Shown piece after piece: positions 20,640-31,548 of a DNA stretch of 64,000 bases. Every line of letters begins with the position of its first letter. Position 1 is the stretch's first letter. Position numbers and translations under genes: made by a program. The notes beneath the pieces were generated by a model. The model saw nothing but the letters and a program-made list of their open reading frames with translations, searched no databases and had not been told where the DNA came from. This DNA comes from Gari tellinella (Eukaryota > Mollusca > Bivalvia > Cardiida > Psammobiidae): positions 60,289,079 to 60,353,078 of the forward strand of contig OV277870.1 in assembly GCA_922989275.2 (NCBI GenBank), read 5' to 3'.

Positions 20640-22309
20640 ATAGTGAGCCGAAGAGCAATGAACCTAGCACCCTGATTCCTATATTGTTTATTTACCAATC
20701 GGTTACATTATAGTTCGTTCATCTTAGTGCTTTTCAGAATTGCACAAACGATCACGTGTGCCCGCCTGGGGCTTTCTATAATATATTGCATATAATCTAA
20801 CGACCGGGTCAATAGGTTTAGAAAACTCCTGCGTTTTCTACCTGAATCATGCTTGTAAGTTTTTCTTTGCAAAACTGTCGTCCACAGCGGTTTTGAGAAT
20901 AGCTGGCATCTGCGAATTCTTCAAATCAAAGACTGATCACTTGGTGTCAAGTAGTTTGGATCAACAGATAATATTCTCGACTTGGACGTCTCATCTAGAT
21001 CCGAACGGTTTGATTCGGCAACATCATGCACTAAATTAAATATTAATGATATTGCCAGGTTAACAATTTTAGCCTATATATTTTTAATGCTGGGCAATTG
21101 TTTAGTCTGCAGCAGTTCTTGTTTGTCACTGTTTAAAAAAAAAGTCTTCTAAATTTCTTTTCAAAACTGGATCAGAGTGTCAAACAGATTGATTCCCGAT
21201 GAGATTCTGTGTCACCCGGCGTCTAATCGGGATCCAAATTGTTTGAAAAGATACTCACCATCACAGTCAGGGTTTTAGTTAATGACTCCGTGGGATTTTT
21301 CATAATCGTTAATTGATACCCAGTCTAATAAAGAAATGTTTACATCTGGTTTGATACGCTTTTAATTAAAATGTATTGGTACTGAACCCTTAGAAAGTGT
21401 CGGGTTGAAAGTGTTATAATAGACAAATACATGTATACATGTAGTTTGAAAACAGATTAAAAGCAACGTATCTCGGCGTATGAATTGTAAACAATTATTT
21501 TTACATGCTAATTACAAAAAAACTCTAAAAATTAAATCTCAATAGAGTGCTAATGATATAGAAGCTAATGAATGAGATTGTTTACATTTTTGAATTTATT
21601 GAACGTGTTGGCGAGCAACGAGTTCATTAAATACTAGTTACGCACGGAATTTATGATTCTATTCATCACATAAGCAACAGATAATACTGTGTAGCCTTTC
21701 TCTTTAGGCGGTGAGGGATGGGTTGCTCGAGAGAAAAAAGGTTACAGATCAGTTTGACATTTTGAACAGTTTCGTTGACTCATGGCGTTGCAAGTTTGTT
21801 TAATTAAACATTTTACAGCCAGTGTAGTATTAATGCAGTACATGTAATTTGGTGGTTCGTATATTATTATGGTACATATACAAACCGTACAATACAAGTT
21901 TTATCAAGTTTCAAGTTTTATTTAAATAATATGCATAAGTCCTGCTATTTGCAGGCAACATCAGCGACAAAACACATGATATATACATTAAGCCACGTGA
22001 ACCACAGTGCATAATGCCCGTATCATGTCTGGAAAACGACGGTATTGGTAAAGGATGTGTGTTATTATTGTTACAATTTTTGGAACATGAAACTTATATC
22101 GTAATAACAACAGAATGAAACGCTAATTGCTTTTCGAAGAAGATGATAAACACCATGTTTCATTCATATAAACATATCGTAGAAGTAGTATAACAAAGGT
22201 AGGGTATACCAATGTTTAAGATATAAAACGTCAAATTCATTATGGGCAATACACATATTACGGGCAATAAACGCTGTTTTTCTATGTATGTTTTCCCAAA
22301 AAGTCTTAT
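20640..22309. other. Spacer with two decayed core-1 hairpins
   Basis: Imperfect hairpins at about 20950-21015 and 21172-21247 (aaacagattgattcccgatg ... atcgggatccaaattgtttg). Otherwise no feature is seen. Confidence 0.5.
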
Positions 22310-22375
22310 CTTGCTATACATAATTTAACGCTTAAACAACAGTGTGGATTCCGACCAAACAGGAGCACTATAGAC

Positions 22376-22855
22376 ATGATCTTTAGTCTGAGACAGCTAC
22401 AAGAAAAGTGTATAGAACAGGACCAGCCACTGTACATGGTATTTGTCGATTTCACAAAGGCTTTTGATACAGTGGGACGAAAAGGATTGTGGAAGCTACT
22501 GAGGAAGTATGGATGTCCAGAGAAGTTCACATCAATGGTTGAATCTCTTCACACAGGGATGAAGGCAAACGTCAGCGATGGAGGAGAAACCTCAGAGGCG
22601 TTTGATGTTACCAATGGTGTCAAACAAGGTTGTGTACTAGCCCCGACACTGTTTTCCATATTCTTATCAGCAATGCTGGAAGAGGCTTTCCAACACTTGG
22701 ATGATGGTGTCTATATTCAGTCCAGACAAGATGCTGACCTCTTCAATGTAGCACACTTCAAAGCAAAATCCAAGTGTTCCCAGGTGCTGATTAGGGAACT
22801 GCTGTTCGCAGACGACAGTGCACTACTTGCCCACTTGCCAGAAGAGATTCAGTGA
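22376..22855 (+). pseudogene. RT fragment 1 (palm and fingers, FADD)
   Basis: 159 residues holding RT motifs up to FADDSALLAHL, closed by TGA. The frame resumes four bases after the stop, so a point mutation explains the break. Confidence 0.85.
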
Positions 22856-22858
22856 ATC

Positions 22859-23419
22859 ATGAATGCTTTCTCTGATGCATCAAAGAAGTTTGGTCTAAAG
22901 ATTAACATTAAAAAAACTGAAGTGATGTACCAACCAGACTCTTCAAGCGCCCAAGAAGTAGACATTATGGTAGATGGAAATAAACTTAACTCTGTCCCAG
23001 AATTCACCTACCTTGGAAGCACAGTTGCAAAAGATGGACGCATTGATGTCGAGATTCAGAAAAGAATGGCAAAGGCTAGTGCATCATTTGGCAGGCTGCG
23101 TCAGAGACTCTGGAACAATCACCATGTGTCAATGAAGGTGAAAGGCAAGATCTACAGAGCAGTAGTGATAAGCATCCTCTTGTATGGAGCGGAATCCTGG
23201 ACAATGTACAGACGCCATGTGAAGAAGTTGCATGCTTTTATGATGCGGCATCTTCGGTCTATTCTTGGAGTATCCTGGAAGGACAAGAAGACAAACATGG
23301 AAATACTGGATAGAACAGGACTGCCACCCATGGAGGACCTCCTGATCAGAAAGAATCTTCGATGGACTGGACATCTTATGAGGATGTCACAAGACAGATC
23401 TTGTTCTCAGTGCTGCTAG
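22859..23419 (+). pseudogene. RT fragment 2 (thumb and C-terminal region)
   Basis: Same frame as fragment 1. Holds KFGLKINIKKTEVM, YLGSTV and the LLYGAESW block. The last residues (SQCC) are out of register, and the correct continuation is found in the frame 23362-23559. Confidence 0.85.
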
Positions 23420-23648
23420 TTGGTCAAAGGAAGAGGGGTAGACTTCGTCTACGGTATAAGGATACCATCAAGAGAAACTTGACACAGAGAAAAATCAAGC
23501 TGCATTCCTGGGCTAAACTGTCACGACAGAGAAATAAATGGAGAACAGCGGTGAAATAAAAGGATGAAAACAGACATTGTCGCTTCGCGACAGTCAGCAT
23601 AGTAGTAGTAGTAGTACATTCACATATTACATTGCCAAAACATTAGTT

Positions 23649-23955
23649 ATATATATATATATATATATATGAATTAAAAAAATAAATGATGTATTATAGG
23701 CTTTAAAAACACAATTTTATTTCTTCAAACAATGCGCGACGCGTTTCACTATAATTCATCAGGCGCTATACTATTGTATAGTATAGCGCCTGATGAATTA
23801 TAGTGAAACGCGTCGCGCATTGTTTGAAGAAATAAAATTGTGTTTTTAAAGCCTATAATACATCATTTATTTTTTTAATTCATATATACAGCTTTTCCCG
23901 GTAGTTTCCGGCATCACGCCGACATTATTTATTATATATATATATATATATATAT
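23649..23955. repeat. AT microsatellites flanking a large palindrome
   Basis: (AT)n at 23650-23670 and 23932-23955 on either side of the inverted repeat at 23664-23888. Confidence 0.8.
23664..23888. repeat. Perfect inverted repeat, 111-bp arms, 3-nt loop
   Basis: Arms 23664-23774 and 23778-23888 are exact reverse complements as read base by base; the loop is TGT at 23775-23777. Each arm holds CGCCTGATGAATTATAGTG followed by AAACGCGTCGCGC. The CTGATGA...GAAAC order recalls the hammerhead ribozyme core of Penelope-like elements, but a stem II between the two is not convincing. Perfect identity of the arms points to very recent formation or arm-to-arm repair. Confidence 0.9.
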
Positions 23956-24548
23956 TGTTTTTTATATGGATATTGTTCAATATTGGATTTGCCTCATTTC
24001 GAAACGAAACAAAAGTGGCAATCAATTGGACAGTATTCTGTGCTATACGACGCTGAAGAAATCTTATGTGGTAAAAGACAATATTAAATTCTATATAACA
24101 ATCGAGCTCGAACTATTCAGAATGCCGTTTGCTCTGAAAAGGACTTAAAGCCGCATTGTGTTTTTGGGAAACCTGCATAAAACGGTTGTTTGGGATCCCA
24201 TTAGAACTACATGGGACGTGATTCTTTCATAAAAAGCGGCTTTATCTAAGAAATTCGGTTTTAAAAATTATTTATAATTTTTTTGTGCTAGCACAATTTA
24301 AAGAGCCTCCTTGTGAATGGAAAGAAGGACAACTCTGTAAATACAGGGCTCCAGATAACGGAAGTATTTCGATTACTAAACTCTTTATTTCTGCTTTTAA
24401 ACCCAATGGTGTCATACTCATTAGATTCGTCTCGAAGAGACGGTTTAATCAGTAGTAACACCGTAGCATTCGGTGCTGAAATGAGTGAGAACATGTTGGA
24501 ATTGTTCAGTTTATTCCTCTTATCTGGAGCCGGCTGAAATGAAGAATT

Positions 24549-24745
24549 TAACCCTTATTCTGCTGCTAAGACGTCTGCTTTGACATTGTCGTGTGCAATA
24601 TTTGTTTAGTTTAGATGTATGCATATTTTTGATTAAACAAACCTTAAGACGAGTGTCAAACAGTTTGGATCCAGATGAGACGCCGCGTTACGCGGTGTCT
24701 GTTTTAGAGTCAAACAGTTGCGACCAGTAGGCACAGGATTAAACT
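24549..24745. mobile_element. A-type MITE within unit 1
   Basis: TTAACCCTTATTCTGC to the decayed end gcacaggattaaac. The core-1 hairpin at about 24657-24722 has its right arm partly lost (gcggtgtctgttttagagtc). Copies lie at about 28251 and 31953 in units 2 and 3. Confidence 0.7.
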
Positions 24746-24799
24746 ATGAGATAAGGCCACCACGTGTAAATAATTAATCACGGTGGTAAGCGTGTACAA

Positions 24800-26880
24800 T
24801 CCAATACGGGGGATCTTGCTGAAAATGACTGTTTCAGCCTTGTCTTCTCTCTAACTAAACCACCTATTTTTGGATCTTCACCAAACTTGCTATAAATGTT
24901 TATTAGTAGAGAATCTAGCCCAATTTTGATAACTATTAAAGTCGCATGAGGCATGCCTGAGTTATTGCCCTTGAATAATAAAAAAATGACTGTTTCAGCC
25001 TTTTCTGCTCTCTAACACAAACACTTTTTATTGGATCTTCACCAAACTTGCTGGCATTGTGTATTTGTTTTAAATATAGATCAAGACAAAAATCGAATAC
25101 AGCTGACTGAAAATCCTTCAAGAGGTAAAGGAGGTATGGAGTAGTCATTTATTACTTTACTTATTACCAACACGGCCAAGATGAAGCACATGCAACTATT
25201 GACCAACTAGTTGGCTTAAATAGAATAAAAACAGTTCCTATTACAGAGTTGACAGGGCTAAAATAAGTATGAAATAGCAAATTTTTAATAATTGAAGAAC
25301 CGTAACTCCAACATGCCTTCGGCGATTTGGGTATTCGTAGAACTGGACTAAGTTTTTATCCAATATTATTTTCAGCAAATTTGAAGATCCAATTAAAACC
25401 GTTTGAGTCAGAAAGCTGACAAGCCTGAAGTATGCAATCTATAATCATTCAAGGGCAATAACTTCAACATGCCTTGTGCGATTTTGGTAGTTAAGATTAT
25501 GAACTTGATTTTATATTAATAAACATTTTCAACAAGTTTGGTGAAAATCACAAAAAAGTTATTTGTGTTAGAGAGCAAAAATGGTGAAACAGGTATTTTT
25601 AAATACATAAAGGACAATAACTCAGACATGCCTTATGCGATTTAAGTAATAATCAAACCGAACCTAGATTTTGTATAAATAAAAATTTTCAGCAAGGTTT
25701 TGTTAAGATCCGAAAAGAAATGTTTGTGATAGAGAGAAAAAAATGCTGAAACATTAATTTTTAATAACTAAAGGGCAAAAAACTCATGCCTTATGCGATA
25801 TAAGTACTATTCGAACTGGAGATATATTTTATATTTATAAACATGTTCAGCAAGTTTGGTGAATATCCGATAAAAACTGTATGTGTTAGAGTGCAAAAAA
25901 ACCCTGAAACAGTCATATTTTAATAATTAAAGGACAATAACTCATATATACATTATGCGATTTTAGTAATATTCAAACTTAACCTTGATTTTATATTAAT
26001 AAACATTTTCAGCAAATTGGGTGAAAATCGATAAAAAAGCATTTGTGTTAGAGAGAAAAAAATGGTGAAACAGTCCTTTTTAATACATTAAGGGCAATAA
26101 CTCAGATAATCATTATGGGATTTTAGTAATAATCAAACTGGACCTAGATTTTTTATAAATAAAGAATTTCAGCAAGTTTGTAGAAGATCCGATGAAAACT
26201 CTTTGTGTTAGGGAGCAAAAAAGGCTGAAACAGTCATTTCTAATAATTCAAGAGCAATTACTCCGACATTCCTTATGCGATTTTACTAGTATTCAAATTT
26301 AACCATGATTTAATATCAATGAAAATTTTCAGCAAGTTTGGTGAAAATTCAATAAAAAGAATTTGTGTTAGAGATAAAAAAAAAAACTGGCTGAAAACAG
26401 TAATTTTAATACATAAAAGGCAAAAACTTAGATATGCCTCATACAATTTTAGTAGTTATCAAACTAAACCTAGATTTTATACTAATGAACATTTTCAGCA
26501 AGTTTGATGAAGATCCAATAAAAGTATTTGTGAAAGAGAGCAATAATTGCTGAATCACTCATTTTTAATACAAAAATGGCAAACACGCAAACATGCCACA
26601 TGCGATTTTAGTAGTAATCAAATTGGACCAAGATTTTATAATAATAAACAATTTCAGTAAGTTTGGTGAAGATCAATTAAAAAATGCTTGTTTTAGAGAG
26701 CAAAAATTGCTGAAACAGTCAACTTTTAATACATAAAGGGCAAAAAGTCTTACATGCCTTATTCGATTTAAGTAGAAATTTAACTGTACCTAGATTTTAT
26801 ATAAAAGAACATTTAATGCAAGTTTGGTGAAGATCCGATAAAAACTCTTTGTGTTAGAGAGCAAAAAGGGCTGCAACACC
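24800..26880. repeat. Satellite-like array, ~160-bp monomers, head-to-head
   Basis: About ten forward monomers (25250-26880) are marked by 'cagcaagtttggtgaagatcc' variants at about 160-bp spacing (25530, 25691, 25850, 26010, 26171, 26331, 26496, 26655, 26817). Two monomers in the opposite direction (caccaaacttgct at about 24880 and 25041) precede them. Monomers also share ttgtgttagagagcaaaa and agggcaataactca. They are strongly diverged from one another, unlike the 3.7-kb units that contain them. Confidence 0.85.
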
Positions 26881-27596
26881 GTTGTGACGAAATGTGACTC
26901 ATTTTATAGCAATCGTTCGCACCCGGTGATATTGAACCCAGCCGTTCCACGTGCCACTAATCCGTGTGGTAATATTTATGTCAGACGATCTACTTTCGGT
27001 TTGTTATGGTTTTAAATCGCTTTTTTGGTGATTTAGGTCTGTCTTCAACATTTCATAGATCAGTTTGGCCCATTAGAATGTTCAAGCATTATTATTAACC
27101 GTTATTGTATTTCGCACATTAAAAAAAGGTCTGAAAACACAATGGGACTTTAATGAGAGTTTAGGTACATAAGATGATATACATTTTACAAGTTTGCATT
27201 TCGGGTGTGACGCGCGGTTATTGTGCAGTCGGGACTATCATGGCAAAACTCTCAAAATGAAATTGATAAAAAAATTAATATGATTCTACACTCAAAATTC
27301 AGATGATTGCGCAATGAGTTTAAGGTGTGTAACCAAGGTCATACAGTAGTGATTTATTTGTCATGTTCCCGTTTAAAAAGAAGAGATAAACTGTTAAAAT
27401 GTCTACAAATTGGGACACCTGTAATACTGTGGAAATTTTCCTAAAATTTGAACCAATTGCTCACACAGTATTTTATCCAACACTTAATGCCAAACATTGT
27501 AGGTGCAATCTGATCAGGGTCTACACTGTTTGATCAGGCCTGTATGTCCCAATATTAAGGGTATTTAGGAACTTTCTGTTTTAAGTGCACCTTGCT

Positions 27597-27849
27597 TTAA
27601 CCCATTCCCACATAAATACGCCTTTTTTACGCATCTCGTTTATTCCTCCACTGTAGAAAATAGTTCCAAATTATACAGTGAGGAATCCCTATCATAAGAA
27701 ATTTTATCTTTATTCTAGTAGATGGTAGCTTAAAGCAGGCTGAAAGTAAAGCAGAATGTGCCTTAAGGCACATTCTGCTTTACTTTCAACCTGCTTAAAG
27801 TAGTCACATATCTTAAATACTAGAAACAGGCTTTGGGGTAATGGGTTAA
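27597..27849. mobile_element. C-family MITE at the unit 1/2 junction
   Basis: TTAACCCATTCCC to GGTAATGGGTTAA with an almost perfect core-2 hairpin (27728-27802). Its terminal TTAA is also the first TTAA of unit 2. An identical arrangement occurs at about 31299-31551. Confidence 0.85.
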
Positions 27850-30800
27850 AGCCGCATTGTGTTTTTGGGAAACCTGCATAAAACGGTTGTTTGGGATCCC
27901 ATTAGAACTACATGGGACGTGATTCTTTCATAAAAAGCGGCTTTATCTAAGAAATTCGCTTTTAAATTTTTATTTATAATTTTTTTGTGCTAGCACAATT
28001 TAAAGAGCCTCCTTGTGCATGGAAAGAAGGACAACTCTGTAAATACAGGGCTCCAGATAACGGAAATATTTCGATTACTAAACTCTTTATTTCTGCTTTT
28101 AAACCCAATGGGGTCATACTCATTAGAATCGTCTCGAAGAGACGGTTTAATCAGTCGTAACACCGTAGCATTCGGTGCTGAAATGAGTGAGAACATGTTG
28201 GATTTGTTCAGTTTATTCCTCTTATCTGGAGCCGGATGAAATGAAGAATTTAACCCTTATTCTGCTGCTAAGACGTCTGCTTTGACATTGTCGTGTGCAA
28301 TATTTGTTCAGTTTAGATTTATGCATATTTTTGATTAAACAAACCTTAAGACGAGTGTCAAACAGTTTGGATCCAGATGAGACGCCGCGTTACGCGGTGT
28401 CTGTTTTAGAGTCAAACAGTTGCGACCAGTAGGCACAGGATTAAACTATGAGATAAGGTCCCCACGTGTAAATAATTAATCACGGTGGTAAGCGTGTACA
28501 ATCCAATACGGGGGATCTTGCTGAAAATGACTGTTTCAGCCTTGTCTTCTCTCTAACTCAACCACCTATTTTTGGATCTTCACCAAACTTGCTATAAATG
28601 TTTATTAGTAGAGAATCTAGCCCAATTTTGATAACTATTAAAGTCGCATGAGGCATGCCTGAGTTATTGCCCTTGAATAATAAAAAAATGACTGTTTCAG
28701 CCTTTTCTGCTCTCTAACACAAACACTTTTTATTGGATCTTCACCAAACTTGCTGGCATTGTGTATTTGTTTTAAATATAGATCAAGACAAAAATCGAAT
28801 ACAGCTGACTGAAAATCCTTCAAGAGGTAAAGGAGGTATGGAGTAGTCATTTATTACTTTACTTATTACCAACACGGCCAAGATGAAGCACATGCAACTA
28901 TTGACCAACTAGTTGGCTTAAATAGAATAAAAACAGTTCCTATTACAGAGTTGACAGGGCTAAAATAAGTATGAAATAGCAAATTTTTAATAATTGAAGA
29001 ACCGTAACTCCAACATGCCTTCGGCGATTTGGGTATTCGTAGAACTGGACTAAGTTTTTATCCAATATTATTTTCAGCAAATTTGAAGATCCAATTAAAA
29101 CCGTTTGAGTCAGAAAGCTGACAAGCCTGAAGTATGCAATCTATAATCATTCAAGGGCAATAACTTCAACATGCCTTGTGCGATTTTGGTAGTTAAGATT
29201 ATGAACTTGATTTTATATTAATAAACATTTTCAACAAGTTTGGTGAAAATCACAAAAAAGTTATTTGTGTTAGAGAGCAAAAATGGTGAAACAGGTATTT
29301 TTAAATACATAAAGGACAATAACTCAGACATGCCTTATGCGATTTAAGTAATAATCAAACCGAACCTAGATTTTGTATAAATAAAAATTTTCAGCAAGGT
29401 TTTGTTAAGATCCGAAAAGAAATGTTTGTGATAGAGAGAAAAAAATGCTGAAACATTAATTTTTAATAACTAAAGGGCAAAAAACTCATGCCTTATGCGA
29501 TATAAGTACTATTCGAACTGGAGATATATTTTATATTTATAAACATGTTCAGCAAGTTTGGTGAATATCCGATAAAAACTGTATGTGTTAGAGTGCAAAA
29601 AAACCCTGAAACAGTCATATTTTAATAATTAAAGGACAATAACTCATATATACATTATGCGATTTTAGTAATATTCAAACTTAACCTTGATTTTATATTA
29701 ATAAACATTTTCAGCAAATTGGGTGAAAATCGATAAAAAAGCATTTGTGTTAGAGAGAAAAAAATGGTGAAACAGTCCTTTTTAATACATTAAGGGCAAT
29801 AACTCAGATAATCATTATGGGATTTTAGTAATAATCAAACTGGACCTAGATTTTTTATAAATAAAGAATTTCAGCAAGTTTGTAGAAGATCCGATGAAAA
29901 CTCTTTGTGTTAGAGAGCAAAAAAGGCTGAAACAGTCATTTCTAATAATTCAAGAGCAATTACTCCGACATTCCTTATGCGATTTTACTAGTATTCAAAT
30001 TTAACCATGATTTAATATCAATGAAATTTTTCAGCAAGTTTGGTGAAAATTCAATAAAAAGAATTTGTGTTAGAGATAAAAAAAAAAACTGGCTGAAAAC
30101 AGTAATTTTAATACATAAAAGGCAAAAACTTAGATATGCCTCATACAATTTTAGTAGTTATCAAACTAAACCTAGATTTTATACTAATGAACATTTTCAG
30201 CAAGTTTGATGAAGATCCAATAAAAGTATTTGTGAAAGAGAGCAATAATTGCTGAATCACTCATTTTTAATACAAAAATGGCAAAAACGCAAACATGCCA
30301 CATGCGATTTTAGTAGTAATCAAATTGGACCAAGATTTTATAATAATAAACAATTTCAGTAAGTTTGGTGAAGATCAATTAAAAAATGCTTGTTTTAGAG
30401 AGCAAAAATTGCTGAAACAGTCAACTTTTAATACATAAAGGGCAAAAAGTCTTACATGCCTTATTCGATTTAAGTAGAAATTTAACTGTACCTAGATTTT
30501 ATATAAAAGAACATTTAATGCAAGTTTGGTGAAGATCCGATAAAAACTCTTTGTGTTAGAGAGCAAAAAGGGCTGCAACACCGTTGTGACGAAATGTGAC
30601 TCATTTTATAGCAATCGTTCGCACCCGGTGATATTGAACCCAGCCGTTCCACGTGCCACTAATCCGTGTGGTAATATTTATGTCAGACGATCTACTTTCG
30701 GTTTGTTATGGTTTTAAATCGCTTTTTTGGTGATTTAGGTCTGTCTTCAACATTTCATAGATCAGTTTGGCCCATTAGAATGTTCAAGCATTATTATTAA

Positions 30801-31548
30801 CCGTTATTGTATTTCGCACATTAAAAAAAGGTCTGAAAACACAATGGGACTTTAATGAGAGTTTAGGTACATAAGATGATATACATTTTACAAGTTTGCA
30901 TTTCGGGTGTGACGCGCGGTTATTGTGCAGTCGGGACTATCATGGCAAAACTCTCAAAATGAAATTGATAAAAAAATTAATATGATTCTACACTCAAAAT
31001 TCAGATGATTGCGCAATGAGTTTAAGGTGTGTAACTAAGGTCATACAGTAGTGATTTATTTGTCATGTTCCCGTTTAAAAAGAAGAGATAAACTGTTAAA
31101 ATGTCTACAAATTGGGACACCTGTAAAACTGTGGAAATTTTCCTAAAATTTGAACCAATTGCTCACACAGTATTTTATCCAACACTTAATGCCAAACATT
31201 GTAGGTGCAATCTGATCAGGGTCTACACTGTTTGATCAGGCCTGTATGTCCCAATATTAAGGGTATTTAGGAACTTTCTGTTTTAAGTGCACCTTGCTTT
31301 AACCCATTCCCACATAAATACGCCTTTTTTACGCATCTCGTTTATTCCTCCACTGTAGAAAATAGTTCCAAATTATACAGTGAGGAATCCCTATCATAAG
31401 AAATTTTATCTTTATTCTAGTAGATGGTAGCTTAAAGCAGGCTGAAAGTAAAGCAGAATGTGCCTTAAGGCACATTCTGCTTTACTTTCAACCTGCTTAA
31501 AGTAGTCACATATCTTAAATACTAGAAACAGGCTTTGGGGTAATGGGT
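27847..31548. repeat. Tandem unit 2 of ~3.70 kb (hybrid)
   Basis: Sites in the first ~610 bp match unit 3. From about 28465 onward nearly all informative sites match unit 1: ggtaagcg, tagagaatctagccc and presence of the ~30 bp that unit 3 lacks. Offset from unit 3 is 3,702 bp. Confidence 0.92.

Larger units (their letters stand above)
22310..23620 (+). pseudogene. 5'-truncated LINE reverse transcriptase, broken
   Basis: Starts inside the RT domain (QCGFRPNRSTIDMIF from about 22337). It continues through VDFTKAFDTV, NGVKQGCVLAPTLFS and the catalytic FADD (22804-22815). Later come FTYLGSTV, LLYGAESWT, MRHLRSILGV and RWTGHLMRM, a typical jockey/RTE-like C-terminal half. Damage: an in-frame TGA at 22853-22855 and a frameshift near 23395. 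After the shift the C-terminus continues in another frame to 23559. The 3' end is a (TAG)n tract at about 23605-23617. Endonuclease and N-terminus are missing, as usual for 5'-truncated insertions. Sequence and end type differ from the LINE at 2.1-6.95 kb. Confidence 0.85.
24145..27846. repeat. Tandem unit 1 of ~3.70 kb
   Basis: Starts ttaaagccgcattgtg and ends at the TTAA of a C MITE. Contents: unique ~400 bp, an A-type MITE (24549-24745), a 160-bp monomer array (24800-26880), ~700 bp unassigned DNA and a C MITE (27597-27849). The first ~610 bp differ from units 2 and 3 at about ten sites (for example cttgtgaatgg against cttgtgcatgg). Confidence 0.92.

Noticed and set aside
23664..23888. Firm call of a hammerhead ribozyme
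   Set aside because: CTGATGA and GAAAC are present, but I could not draw a good stem II or an unambiguous cleavage triplet by eye. Kept only as a finding to test.
24288..24537. Pairs of 68- and 74-codon frames repeated at 24.3, 28.0 and 31.7 kb
   Set aside because: They are carried by the 3.7-kb tandem unit. The two frames overlap on opposite strands and changes between copies are not biased toward silent sites.
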